13,626 nt of DNA from NCBI GenBank assembly GCA_002702385.1, contig NZZF01000012.1, forward strand, positions 1 to 13,626, written 5' to 3'. Each line of letters begins with the position of its first letter. The stretch's first letter is position 1. The notes under the pieces are model-generated. The model was given only the letters and a program-made list of their open reading frames with translations. It made no database searches and was not told the origin of the DNA. This DNA comes from Flavobacteriaceae bacterium. Its GTDB lineage: Bacteria > Bacteroidota > Bacteroidia > Flavobacteriales > Flavobacteriaceae. Below are positions 6,452 to 13,626 of the stretch, piece after piece. The translations under genes were made by a program, and so were the position numbers.

Positions 6452-9112
6452 TTATAGTATTGGATTTAACCATTTTTTTGCTTTATTTATTGAAATATTT
6501 CTTCTTTTTGCATAGTCTTCAAACTGATCAATATCTATTTTTCCAAGCCCAAAATACCTAGAATCAGGATTTGAAAAATAATATCCAGAAACAGAGGATG
6601 CGGGAAACATGGCTAAGCTTTCTGTTAGTTTTATACCAGTATTTTTTTCAACATCCAAAAGACTCCAAATAACATTTTTTTCTAAATGATCTGGACATGC
6701 TGGATAACCAGGTGCGGGTCTTATACCTTTATACTTTTCATCAATTAATTCATCATTTGAAAAATCTTCATTATTGGCATATCCCCAAAATTCTTTTCTA
6801 ACTCTTTCGTGTAAGTATTCAGCAGCAGCCTCGGCAAATCTATCTGCTATAGCTTTAATCATTATTGAATTATAATCATCATCTAAATTTTCATATTCTT
6901 TTGAAAAATTATCAGCTCCAAATCCAGCTGATACTGCAAAACAACCAACGTAATCAACTTGATCTTGATTTTTGTCTAGTATATAATCAGAAATTGAATA
7001 ATTAGGTTTATTAGCAGCTTTTTTTGACTGTTGTCTTAAACAAATAAATTTATTTACTATTTCAGATCTTGAATCATTATTATAAATTTCTATCTCATCT
7101 TTATCATTTGAATTTGCAGGGAAAATCCCAAACACTCCTTTTGCAGTTAATCTTTTTTCATTTATGATTTTCTTAATCATTATTTGAGCATTATCATAAA
7201 GTTCTCTAGCCTCAGGTCCAGTCGCTTCATACTCAAAAATTTTGGGAAATTTTCCATGTAATCCCCAGGTATTAAAGAAAGGACTCCAATCAATGTAATT
7301 TTTTAAAATATTAAGATCAAGATTTTCTATGACTTTAACTCCTGTAAAATTTGGTATTTTTATATTAAAATTTTTAACATCAATTTTGAACTTATTTTTT
7401 CTTGCCTCTGAAATTGTAATAAATTTTTTTTCAACTTTTCTTTCGAGAAAATTATCTCTAAATTCTTCATAGTCATCTTTTATAGAACTCCAGTAAAAAT
7501 TATCATTCTTGCTGTCTGAAATTAAGTTTGCTGCTACAGAAACAGCCTTTGACGCATCATTAACATGAACAACTGGAAAGTTACATTCAGGTAAAATTTT
7601 AACAGCAGTATGAGCTTTTGAGGTAGTTGCTCCTCCAATAAGAAGAGGAATTTTAATATTTTGTTTTTTTAATTCTTTAGCTAGATAAACCATTTCATCT
7701 AAAGAAGGAGTAATCAAACCTGATAGCCCTATAATATCTACATTATTTTTAAGTGCTGAATCAATAATTTTTTCAGGTGGAACCATAACACCTAAGTCAA
7801 TGATTTCAAAATTATTACATCCTAACACAACACTTACTATATTCTTTCCTATATCATGTACATCACCTTTTACAGTAGCCATCAGTATTTTTCCTGCTGA
7901 GGAACTCTTAGAATCTGATTTTTCAGCTTCAATATATGGAAGTAAATATGCCACTGCTTTTTTCATAACCCTAGCCGATTTTACAACCTGAGGTAAAAAC
8001 ATTTTGCCTTCACCAAATAAATCACCAACTATATTCATTCCATTCATAAGATAAATTTCAATTACCTCTAATGGTTTTTCAACTAAATTTCTAGCTTCTT
8101 CAACATCTTCATCTATATATTTATCTAAGCCTTTAATTAATGAGTAATTAATTCTTTCTTGTAGATCAAAACTTCTCCATTCTACTATTTTTTCCTCTTT
8201 GCTATCTTTTTTCGAAACTGTTTCTGCAAAATCTAGTAATCGTTCAGTAGCATCATCCCTTCTATTCAAAAGAACATCCTCAACATATTCTAACAGATCT
8301 TTTGGAATATTATCATAAATCTCTAGCATTGTTGGGTTAACAATGCCCATATTCATTCCATGTTTAATTCCATGATATAAAAATGATGAGTGCATCGCTT
8401 CACGAACCGTATTATTTCCTCTGAAGGAAAATGAAACGTTACTAACTCCTCCACTTACACTTACATGAGGCAGGTTTTTTCTAATCCATTTTGTAGCATT
8501 AAAAAAATCTAGTGCATTATTCTTATGCTCTTCCATACCAGTAGCCACTGGGAATATATTAGGATCAAAAATTATGTCTTCAGCCGAAAATTCAACTTTA
8601 TTCACTAAAATATTATAAGATCTCTCACATATTTCAATTCTTCTTTCATAATTGTCAGCTTGACCTTTTTCGTCAAACGCCATAATAATTACAGCTGCTC
8701 CATAACGACGAATTAATTTTGCTTGACTAATAAAAACATCTTCCCCTTCCTTTAAACTTATTGAATTGACAACACATTTTCCCTGGACTAACTTAAGGCC
8801 TGCTTCAATTATTTCCCATTTAGAACTGTCAATCATTATGGGAATTCTTGATATATCAGGTTCAGAGGCAATTAAATTTAAAAAAGTTGTCATTGCCTCT
8901 ACACCATCAATTAATCCCTCATCCATATTTACATCAAGAATTTGAGCACCACCATCTACCTGATCTCTGGCAACTTCTAAAGCTTCTGTATAATTTTTAT
9001 TTTCAATTAGTCTTAAAAATTTCTTGGATCCTGTAACATTAGTTCTTTCACCAATATTAACAAAATTTGAATCTTCTCTTATATTTAAAACTTCAAGACC
9101 TGATAAAATCAT
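6452..9112 (-). CDS. metH: Methionine synthase, second subunit/half: pterin, cobalamin and reactivation domains
   Basis: Carries the last three modules of cobalamin-dependent methionine synthase in 886 residues. The methyl-THF (pterin) domain occupies about 1-290 ([40 protein letters not shown]). The cap helices cover about 310-400 ([20 protein letters not shown]). The B12 domain covers about 407-530 with D417-V-H419-D-I-G422, whose His is the lower cobalt ligand, plus GLSGLITPS and [10 protein letters not shown]. The reactivation domain fills about 560-886 with the AdoMet-binding RPAPGYP (798-804) and a conserved [18 protein letters not shown]. All key residues are present, so it should be functional. 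The homocysteine module is missing and is encoded by the gene just upstream, whose TGA overlaps this ATG. This is a known arrangement in Bacteroidota rather than a frameshift, since the junction has a clean ATGA overlap at a domain boundary. Confidence 0.95.
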   Translation of the reverse strand: MILSGLEVLNIREDSNFVNIGERTNVTGSKKFLRLIENKNYTEALEVARDQVDGGAQILDVNMDEGLIDGVEAMTTFLNLIASEPDISRIPIMIDSSKWEIIEAGLKLVQGKCVVNSISLKEGEDVFISQAKLIRRYGAAVIIMAFDEKGQADNYERRIEICERSYNILVNKVEFSAEDIIFDPNIFPVATGMEEHKNNALDFFNATKWIRKNLPHVSVSGGVSNVSFSFRGNNTVREAMHSSFLYHGIKHGMNMGIVNPTMLEIYDNIPKDLLEYVEDVLLNRRDDATERLLDFAETVSKKDSKEEKIVEWRSFDLQERINYSLIKGLDKYIDEDVEEARNLVEKPLEVIEIYLMNGMNIVGDLFGEGKMFLPQVVKSARVMKKAVAYLLPYIEAEKSDSKSSSAGKILMATVKGDVHDIGKNIVSVVLGCNNFEIIDLGVMVPPEKIIDSALKNNVDIIGLSGLITPSLDEMVYLAKELKKQNIKIPLLIGGATTSKAHTAVKILPECNFPVVHVNDASKAVSVAANLISDSKNDNFYWSSIKDDYEEFRDNFLERKVEKKFITISEARKNKFKIDVKNFNIKIPNFTGVKVIENLDLNILKNYIDWSPFFNTWGLHGKFPKIFEYEATGPEARELYDNAQIMIKKIINEKRLTAKGVFGIFPANSNDKDEIEIYNNDSRSEIVNKFICLRQQSKKAANKPNYSISDYILDKNQDQVDYVGCFAVSAGFGADNFSKEYENLDDDYNSIMIKAIADRFAEAAAEYLHERVRKEFWGYANNEDFSNDELIDEKYKGIRPAPGYPACPDHLEKNVIWSLLDVEKNTGIKLTESLAMFPASSVSGYYFSNPDSRYFGLGKIDIDQFEDYAKRRNISINKAKKWLNPIL

Positions 9113-10110
9113 TTTCTCCTTGGTTTATTATTCTTTACTAGCTCAGAAATCACTTTTATGTGTTCAGGTGTTGTTCCGCAACATCCACCAATAATATTTA
9201 TACAACCCTCATCTAAAAATTTTTTGATTTTTTTACCCATTTCTATTGATGACTCATCGTACTCTCCAAAAGCATTTGGTAAACCAGCATTAGGAAAAGC
9301 CGCAGTGAAAAAATTTGAAAACCTACTAACTCTTTTCATGTATGGCAACATTAACTCTGCTCCCAAAGCACAATTAAATCCGATTGTTAATAATGGTAAA
9401 TGAGAGACTGATGTAACAAATGCTTCTGCGGTTTGTCCTGATAAAGTTCTTCCGCTCGCATCTGTGATAGTTCCACTAACCATTATTGGAAGCTCGTAAC
9501 CAATTTTGTCAAAAATTCCAGTAATTGCAAAAAGAGCAGCTTTAGCATTCAATGTATCAAATATTGTTTCAACCAAAAGTATATCTACTCCTCCTTCAAT
9601 TAAAGCCTCTATTTGCTCAGAATAACTATTTACAAGCTCATCAAAAGTAATTGCTCTAAATCCTGGATCATTAACATCAGGTGACATTGACGCCGTTTTA
9701 TTTGTAGGTCCAATTGAACCTGCTACAAATCTGGGCTTGTTAGGATTTAAATCTGTATATTTTTTACAAGCATTGACAGCAATTTTTGCTGACTCAAAAT
9801 TTAATTCATAAATTAAATTTTCCATATTATAGTCAGCCATTGCTACAGATGTCGATGAAAACGTATTAGTTTCAATGATATCAGCACCTACGTCTAAGAA
9901 GGTTTCATGAATTTCACGAATTGTATCAGGTTGAGTTAATGATAGTAAATCATTATTTCCTTGAAGAGGATATTCATAATCTTTAAATCTATTTCCACGA
10001 TAATCTTCTTCACTAAATTTATATCGCTGAATCATAGTTCCCATGGCACCATCAAGAACTAGAATCCTTTTTTTTAAAATATCTGATAAAACTTGGTAAG
10101 TATTTTTCAT
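9109..10110 (-). CDS. metH: Methionine synthase, first subunit/half: homocysteine S-methyltransferase domain
   Basis: This is the homocysteine-binding module of MetH as a separate protein of 333 residues. It has [12 protein letters not shown] (17-28), ETNTFSSTS (80-88), [15 protein letters not shown] (131-145), the acidic ETIFDT (181-186), and the three zinc-binding cysteines C247 (GFNCALG), C310 and C311 (GGCCGTT). It would hand homocysteine to the methylcobalamin carried by the downstream half. ATG 10110 is chosen although the frame is open to TTG 10143: the extra codons would lie in the SAM-II riboswitch, whose 3' strand ends one base before this ATG. First gene of the metH1-metH2-metF operon; the stop overlaps the next start by 4 bases, as expected for two halves made in equal amounts. 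Confidence 0.93.
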   Translation of the reverse strand: MKNTYQVLSDILKKRILVLDGAMGTMIQRYKFSEEDYRGNRFKDYEYPLQGNNDLLSLTQPDTIREIHETFLDVGADIIETNTFSSTSVAMADYNMENLIYELNFESAKIAVNACKKYTDLNPNKPRFVAGSIGPTNKTASMSPDVNDPGFRAITFDELVNSYSEQIEALIEGGVDILLVETIFDTLNAKAALFAITGIFDKIGYELPIMVSGTITDASGRTLSGQTAEAFVTSVSHLPLLTIGFNCALGAELMLPYMKRVSRFSNFFTAAFPNAGLPNAFGEYDESSIEMGKKIKKFLDEGCINIIGGCCGTTPEHIKVISELVKNNKPRRK

Positions 10111-10160
10111 CTGTTTTAGCACATTTTTTTTTGGAGGCAGCAATCAGTCAAATTAACCTC
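10111..10160 (-). ncRNA. SAM-II riboswitch upstream of metH
   Basis: Read on the minus strand, this 50-nt leader aligns with the SAM-II (metX-type) aptamer recalled from the solved Sargasso Sea structure. P1 is GAGG(U) 10160-10156 with (G)CCUC 10138-10134. The loop has UUU (10152-10150), AC-UG, then AUUGC (10144-10140), matching the reference AUUUAACCGUAUUGC order. After an A-rich linker comes AUGU then GCUAAAA (10120-10114), the most conserved block. Pseudoknot pairs are available: GC 10141-10140 with GC 10120-10119, and CUG 10147-10145 with CAG 10113-10111. The last pair changes sequence from the reference while keeping pairing. It ends directly at the metH ATG, so SAM binding would be expected to block translation initiation, as established for this class. 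Recognised by eye; a covariance-model search was not run. Confidence 0.85.
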
Positions 10161-10167
10161 AACTCAA

Positions 10168-10175
10168 CAAATATA
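10168..10175 (-). promoter_or_regulatory. Promoter -7 element of the metH-metF operon
   Basis: TATATTTG on the minus strand is a perfect match to the Bacteroidota sigma-ABfr -7 consensus TAnnTTTG. Transcription would begin about 5-7 bases later (near 10161-10163), so the mRNA would begin almost exactly at the riboswitch P1 stem. No clear TTTG is seen at the -33 position, which would lie in the last codons of the wcaJ-like gene. Confidence 0.65.
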
Positions 10176-10179
10176 TTAT

Positions 10180-11532
10180 TTAGGATAAATTAAACCTAAT
10201 CAGTTTAAATATAGTTTGAAAAAAAATTTTTAAATCAAAATATAAAGACCAGTTTTTAAAATAATACCTATCTAATTTAACTCTAGATGACATATCATGA
10301 TAATTATTAATTTTTCCTCTAAAACCAGTTATTTGAGCAAGACCTGTTATCCCTGGTTTAAATTCATGTCTTTTTTCAAATTTTTGAATTTTTTCAGAAT
10401 ATTGATTATTCAAAAGAACAGGGTGAGGTCTTGGGCCAATGATAGACATATCGCCAAGAAATACATTTATAAATTGTGGCATTTCATCTAAAGCAGAAAC
10501 TCTTAATATTTTTCCAAATTTAGTCAATCTTTTGTCATTATTGTCAGCAAATACTAGGTCAGATTTATTATTTAAGACCATAGATCTAAACTTATAACAT
10601 TTAAAAGTTGATCCACCGATTCCATGTCTTGATTGAGTGAAAAGAATTGGACCCCTAGACTGTAATTTAATAATTATTCCAACTAGAGGAATCATCCATG
10701 ATAAAATAAAAAGAATTACAATTAAAGAAATTAAAACATCAAAAAATCTCTTAATAATCCTATTATACCATAAATCTAATGGAAGCTGATTAATTTCAAT
10801 AACTGGAATATTTATAAGCTTGCTTATAAAAAAATTCTTAAACTCGTAATTGATAAGTTCGGGTAGAATTCTGACTTTTATCAAATTTAGATCTGAAAAT
10901 TGAATTAATTCTTTTTTGAGTTTTTTACTTATATCATCAGATATATAAATTTCATCAATATTTCTTGAGTTCTTATAAAAGTCTTTAATCGTACCTAAAT
11001 AAGGAACTGAAATATATGATTTCAAACTGTTACCATAAATACCTTTTGACCTAATACCTAAATGCAAGTTTTGTGCAATTGTTTTATAAAATTCAACACC
11101 TTTTTTGTCAGAACCAATAATAGCAACATTTTTTATGTTACCACCATATGCCCTATATTTATCTAGAATGAAATGTATTAATAATCTACCTAAAGTTATA
11201 GAAATTGTAAAAACTAATAACGCTAAACCGATTGAGATCATTGTAAATTCATAAAGATTTAGAAATAAACTAACTATCGAGATAGTTGAAAAAAGTACAA
11301 AGACAGATTTTAAAGCAGATTTAATAGTTACCAAATAACTAACACCTCTTCCAATATTAAAAGACTTTGTATATATTGAAAGAATAATCCAAAAAGTAAT
11401 GATAAGAGTATTATAAATAGTCCATTCAGCAAAAGTCAGATAATGCATTAATTTAGTAACTAAATAAACTATAATAAATTCAACTACAACAAATAGAATT
11501 GGAAAAAAAGTATTAAATCTTGTTAGTCTCAT
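10180..11532 (-). CDS. WcaJ-type polyprenyl-phosphate sugar-1-phosphate transferase
   Basis: A 450-residue inner-membrane enzyme that transfers a sugar-1-phosphate (often glucose or galactose) from a nucleotide sugar to undecaprenyl phosphate, the first step of capsule or exopolysaccharide assembly. Four membrane segments (about 10-28, 38-54, 72-92, 98-120) are followed by a CoA-binding-like Rossmann region (132-200, IKNVAIIGSDKKG). The catalytic domain starts with KRFFD and a membrane re-entrant helix (261-290), then SRGPILFTQSRHG, F-K-x-Y-K-F-R-S-M (310-318), the catalytic Asp349-Glu350 in ALDEMPQFINVFLGDMS, GPRPHP (366-371) and KPGITGLAQITG. All family motifs are intact. Sugar specificity cannot be read from sequence. 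ATG 11532 lies 34 bases after the tRNA-Leu; its stop is only 5 bases from the metH -7 element with no terminator, so some readthrough into metH is possible. Confidence 0.93.
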   Translation of the reverse strand: MRLTRFNTFFPILFVVVEFIIVYLVTKLMHYLTFAEWTIYNTLIITFWIILSIYTKSFNIGRGVSYLVTIKSALKSVFVLFSTISIVSLFLNLYEFTMISIGLALLVFTISITLGRLLIHFILDKYRAYGGNIKNVAIIGSDKKGVEFYKTIAQNLHLGIRSKGIYGNSLKSYISVPYLGTIKDFYKNSRNIDEIYISDDISKKLKKELIQFSDLNLIKVRILPELINYEFKNFFISKLINIPVIEINQLPLDLWYNRIIKRFFDVLISLIVILFILSWMIPLVGIIIKLQSRGPILFTQSRHGIGGSTFKCYKFRSMVLNNKSDLVFADNNDKRLTKFGKILRVSALDEMPQFINVFLGDMSIIGPRPHPVLLNNQYSEKIQKFEKRHEFKPGITGLAQITGFRGKINNYHDMSSRVKLDRYYFKNWSLYFDLKIFFQTIFKLIRFNLS

Positions 11533-11539
11533 TTTAATA

Positions 11540-11547
11540 CAAAATTA
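11540..11547 (-). promoter_or_regulatory. Possible -7 promoter element for the wcaJ-like gene
   Basis: TAATTTTG on the minus strand fits TAnnTTTG exactly. Only seven bases separate it from the ATG at 11532, so the transcript would be leaderless or nearly so. In DNA this AT-rich a chance match is possible, and the gene could instead be transcribed through from the tRNA. Confidence 0.4.
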
Positions 11548-11566
11548 TAAATAATTTATTTATTTG

Positions 11567-11650
11567 TACTTCGGGTGGGAATCGAACCCACACTCTGTTG
11601 CCAGAACTGGATTTTGAATCCAGCGCGTCTACCAGTTCCGCCACCGAAGC
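11567..11650 (-). tRNA. tRNA-Leu (anticodon CAA)
   Basis: An 84-nt class II tRNA on the minus strand. Acceptor GCTTCGG (11650-11644) pairs with CCGAAGT, giving a G1-U72 wobble at the end, with discriminator A73 at 11567. The D-arm contains GGTAGACGC. The anticodon stem CTGGA/TCCAG encloses TTCAAAA, so positions 34-36 are CAA, reading UUG codons. The long variable arm (TCTG-GGCAA-like-CAGA) and the T-arm GTGGG-TTCGATT-CCCAC are typical of tRNA-Leu. The CCA end is not encoded. TATATTTT (11667-11660) just upstream is a near match to the -7 promoter element. Confidence 0.95.
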
Positions 11651-11729
11651 AGGCCGGTAAAAATATAAAAACTTTTCATTTATATTCGATTCTATTAAAT
11701 AATTATTAAATTTGACGCCCTTAGTAAAA
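11651..11729. promoter_or_regulatory. Divergent promoter region between tRNA-Leu and prs
   Basis: On the plus strand TAAATTTG (11707-11714) matches TAnnTTTG perfectly, 15 bases before the prs ATG, with TTCG (11685-11688) as a weak -33 candidate 18 bases further up. On the minus strand TATATTTT (11667-11660) lies about 10 bases before the tRNA 5' end. The prs leader would be about ten bases and has no Shine-Dalgarno. Confidence 0.6.
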
Positions 11730-12671
11730 ATGAGCAAAAGTACACCTGTAGCGAAAATATTTTCTTGTACACAATCAAGTGTACTTGCTGAAAAAATTGC
11801 AAAATCATTTGATTCAAACTTAGGAAAGGTAAATTTTTCACATTACAGTGATGGTGAATTTCAGCCATCATTTGAGGAGTCTGTCAGAGGTGCTAGACTA
11901 TTTTTAATCGGTTCAACTCATCCCAGTTCTGAAAATTTAATGGAATTGCTTCTTATGATTGACGCTGCCAAAAGAGCATCTGCTAGACATATAACAGCTG
12001 TTATACCTTATTTTGGATGGGCTAGACAAGACAGAAAGGATAAACCTAGAGTTCCAATTGGAGCGAAGTTAATTGCTAAACTTTTGGAGACAGCTGGAGC
12101 AACAAGAATTATAACTATGGATCTTCATGCAGATCAAATTCAAGGTTTTTTTGAAAAACCTGTTGACCACCTCTATGCCTCTACAATATTCATCCCATAC
12201 ATAGAATCTCTTAATCTTGATGAACTAACAATAGCATCACCTGATATGGGAGGTTCAAAAAGAGCGTATGCTTATTCTAGATTTTTGGATTGTAATGTGG
12301 TAGTATGTTATAAAAAGAGAAAAAAAGCAAATATTATTGATCATATGGAGCTTATAGGAGAAGTTGAAGGCAAAAATGTTGTAATTGTAGATGATATGGT
12401 AGATACTGCTGGTACATTAACAAAAGCTGCTGATTTAATGCTTGAAAGAGGTGCTAGATCTGTTAGAGCAATATGTACTCATGCTCTTCTTTCTGGAAAT
12501 GCTTATGAAAGAGTAGAAAACTCTAAATTAAAAGAACTTATTGTTACTGACTCAATTCCTCAGAAAAAAGAATCAAAAAAAGTAAATGTATTAACATGTG
12601 CAAATTTATTTGCAGATGTCATGCAAAACGTTAATAATAATCAATCAATTAATCCTTTTTTTATTAAATAA
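11730..12671 (+). CDS. prs: Ribose-phosphate pyrophosphokinase (PRPP synthase)
   Basis: Makes 5-phosphoribosyl-1-pyrophosphate from ribose-5-phosphate and ATP for purine, pyrimidine, NAD, histidine and tryptophan synthesis. The 313-residue class I enzyme has [19 protein letters not shown] (36-54), the ATP-binding [15 protein letters not shown] (93-107), the metal/ATP site [14 protein letters not shown] (128-141) with His133, the catalytic flexible loop region KKRKKAN (195-201) and the PRPP-binding [13 protein letters not shown] (218-230). ATG 11730 is used; the frame extends to TTG 11712, but that codon is part of the -7 promoter element. It is followed after 5 bases by rplY, a pairing conserved in many bacteria. 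Confidence 0.97.
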   Translation: MSKSTPVAKIFSCTQSSVLAEKIAKSFDSNLGKVNFSHYSDGEFQPSFEESVRGARLFLIGSTHPSSENLMELLLMIDAAKRASARHITAVIPYFGWARQDRKDKPRVPIGAKLIAKLLETAGATRIITMDLHADQIQGFFEKPVDHLYASTIFIPYIESLNLDELTIASPDMGGSKRAYAYSRFLDCNVVVCYKKRKKANIIDHMELIGEVEGKNVVIVDDMVDTAGTLTKAADLMLERGARSVRAICTHALLSGNAYERVENSKLKELIVTDSIPQKKESKKVNVLTCANLFADVMQNVNNNQSINPFFIK

Positions 12672-12676
12672 TAATT

Positions 12677-13360
12677 ATGAAATCAATCACAATCAACGGA
12701 TCTAAAAGAGAAAGCGTTGGGAAGTCATCGACTAAAGCCCTTCGTAATGCTGGAAAGGTTCCTTGCGTATTATACGGTGGGGAAAAACCAGTACATTTTT
12801 CAGCAGATGAAATCAGTTTTTCTAAATTAGTTTATACACCGAACGCTCATACGGTTGTAATTTCATTAGATGATAAATCTGAAATGAATGCTGTTATTCA
12901 AGATATTCAGTTTCATCCTGTTTCGGAAAAAATCTTACACATTGACTTCCTTCAACTGTTTGAAGGTAAAGAAGTTACAATGACAATTCCAGTAAGATTT
13001 GAAGGTAATGCCCCTGGAGTTAGAAATCAAGGTGGGAATTTATCGAAAAACAAAAGAAAATTAAGTGTAAGAGCTTTGCCAAAAAATCTTCCAGACTTTA
13101 TTCTTGCAGATATTTCTTCATTAAATCTTAATGATAATATAACTATTGCCGATGTTTCCGAGGAAACATTTAAATTTTTGCATCCTGACAATATGGTTAT
13201 TTGTCAAGTCAAAATGTCCAGAGCATCACTATCATTATCAACTGATGAAGAAGGTGAAGAAGGCGAAGAAGATGAAGAAGGCGCTGAAGGAAGCGAAACT
13301 TCCACTAGTGAAGGAGGTGATACTCCAAAAACTGAAGAGAAGTCAGAAGCTAAAGAATAA
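12677..13360 (+). CDS. rplY: 50S ribosomal protein L25 / general stress protein CTC family
   Basis: A 227-residue 5S-rRNA-binding ribosomal protein of the long TL5/CTC type. The N-terminal L25 beta-barrel spans about 1-92 ([24 protein letters not shown], with the GKVP turn, then [15 protein letters not shown]). The TL5-type C-terminal domain spans about 98-182 (VPVRFEG-like [27 protein letters not shown]). A strongly acidic tail follows (190-227), low in complexity and rich in Glu, Gly and Ser, encoded in part by a nine-base tandem repeat. Acid-tailed L25 proteins occur widely in Bacteroidota. Cotranscribed with prs (5-base gap) and ended by the terminator at 13383-13431. Confidence 0.95.
   Translation: MKSITINGSKRESVGKSSTKALRNAGKVPCVLYGGEKPVHFSADEISFSKLVYTPNAHTVVISLDDKSEMNAVIQDIQFHPVSEKILHIDFLQLFEGKEVTMTIPVRFEGNAPGVRNQGGNLSKNKRKLSVRALPKNLPDFILADISSLNLNDNITIADVSEETFKFLHPDNMVICQVKMSRASLSLSTDEEGEEGEEDEEGAEGSETSTSEGGDTPKTEEKSEAKE
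13244..13288 (+). repeat. Five in-frame 9-bp tandem repeats in the acidic tail of rplY
   Basis: Five consecutive units of the form GRYGAAGAA (GATGAAGAA, GGTGAAGAA, GGCGAAGAA, GATGAAGAA, GGCGCTGAA) encode Asp/Gly-Glu-Glu triplets from residue 190. The units are imperfect at the third base, so they could arise either by slippage followed by drift or by composition alone. Confidence 0.7.
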
Positions 13361-13382
13361 TACTCCAATTAGCTTAATTTAT

Positions 13383-13431
13383 AAACAAGGTCAAAAAGCT
13401 TATATATTTGTATAAATTTTTGACCTTGTTT
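13383..13431 (+). terminator. Hairpin terminator after prs-rplY
   Basis: A perfect 15-bp inverted repeat: arm 13383-13397 (AAACAAGGTCAAAAA) pairs with 13417-13431, around a 19-base loop, with a T-rich 3' side. It lies 22 bases after the rplY stop and would work in both directions because of its A- and T-rich flanks. The loop contains TATATTTG (13403-13410), a perfect -7 promoter match that could drive pth, with the start codon 60 bases further on. Confidence 0.85.
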
Positions 13432-13470
13432 TCATTAACTCAATTTTTCAAAAGAAGTAAATCATCAAAC

Positions 13471-13626
13471 ATGAACAAATTCCTAATTGTAGGGCTTGGA
13501 AATATTGGAATAGACTATGTGATGACACGTCACAATATTGGTTTTGAAATACTTGATCAAATTTCTAAAAATTATGAAGTAAAATTTGAGTCTAGAAGAT
13601 TTGGTGATATAATTAAAATAAAAAAA
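13471..13626 (+). CDS. pth: Peptidyl-tRNA hydrolase (C-terminus beyond window)
   Basis: The first 52 codons of pth, open to the right edge. The enzyme releases peptides from prematurely dropped peptidyl-tRNAs. The N-terminal signature is plain: FLIVGLGN (4-11) with Asn11, then DYVMTRHNIGFEILD with catalytic His21 followed by Asn22. The usual GNPG reads GNIG here, a common variant in Bacteroidota as I recall. Start ATG 13471 has no Shine-Dalgarno. Full-length members have about 190 residues, so roughly three quarters is missing. Its place after rplY is the conserved prs-rplY-pth order, but the intervening hairpin suggests it has its own promoter. Confidence 0.92.
   Translation, partial: MNKFLIVGLGNIGIDYVMTRHNIGFEILDQISKNYEVKFESRRFGDIIKIKK

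Noticed and set aside
7800..9403. Plus-strand open frames opposite metH (7800-7991, 8848-9036, 9158-9403)
   Set aside because: They are antisense to conserved MetH coding sequence, lack recognisable domains, and have composition expected of shadow frames.
10111..10143. TTG 10143 as the start of the homocysteine-methyltransferase half of MetH
   Set aside because: The extra 11 codons have no family resemblance and lie within the SAM-II aptamer; ATG 10110 directly follows it.
10111..10179. A cobalamin riboswitch before metH
   Set aside because: MetH needs B12, but the leader of about 50 nt is far too short for a cobalamin aptamer and lacks a B12 box.
11712..11729. TTG 11712 as the prs start
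   Set aside because: It is the end of the TAAATTTG promoter element and would lie upstream of the expected transcription start.
11534..11737. A 67-codon open frame on the minus strand across the tRNA-Leu
   Set aside because: Its middle (VAELVDALDSKSSSGNRVWV) is simply a translated tRNA-Leu, a well-known annotation artefact.
13146..13415. An 89-codon frame overlapping the end of rplY
   Set aside because: It is an out-of-frame reading of the rplY acidic tail and runs into the terminator stem.
1..13626. Insertion sequences, CRISPR arrays, prophage, toxin-antitoxin or defence genes
   Set aside because: No transposase, integrase, spaced direct repeats, terminal inverted repeats or defence-type domains are visible; all sizeable frames are accounted for.

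Overview
The window looks like chromosomal DNA from a low-GC, probably marine member of the Bacteroidota, most likely Flavobacteriia. The reasons are: very AT-rich sequence, start codons without Shine-Dalgarno sequences, several perfect matches to the Bacteroidota -7 promoter element TAnnTTTG, a two-gene (split) cobalamin-dependent methionine synthase, and the gene order prs-rplY-pth. I see no mobile element, CRISPR array or prophage, and every stretch over 300 bases contains a gene.

Left part (1-5498), surface polysaccharide. A Wza-like polysaccharide export protein with SLBB domains runs off the left edge on the minus strand. It diverges from a plus-strand series: a small DUF3575-like outer-membrane protein, a small 2H phosphoesterase with a TTG start, and a complete tightly coupled dTDP-L-rhamnose operon (rfbA-rfbC-rfbD-rfbB). 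Together these make activated rhamnose for a capsule, exopolysaccharide or O-antigen and begin its export.

Middle (5495-10175, minus strand), methionine cycle. The homocysteine-binding half of MetH, the pterin/B12/reactivation half of MetH, and MetF follow each other with a 4-nt overlap and a 3-nt gap. The short leader before the first gene carries a match to a SAM-II (S-adenosylmethionine-binding) riboswitch, placed between a TATATTTG promoter element and the start codon. MetF supplies 5-methyl-THF, split MetH methylates homocysteine, and SAM made from the methionine would shut the operon off. This operon converges on the rhamnose operon with overlapping stop codons and separates it from the last polysaccharide gene.

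Right part (10180-13626). A WcaJ-type polyprenyl-phosphate sugar-1-phosphate transferase, which starts glycan assembly on the lipid carrier, lies on the minus strand just downstream of a tRNA-Leu(CAA). Divergent from the tRNA is the housekeeping cluster prs (PRPP synthase), rplY (ribosomal protein L25/CTC), a strong hairpin terminator, and the start of pth (peptidyl-tRNA hydrolase), which runs off the right edge.

The main discovery-type signal is the SAM-II riboswitch on the split metH-metF operon. I found no convincing wholly new system.
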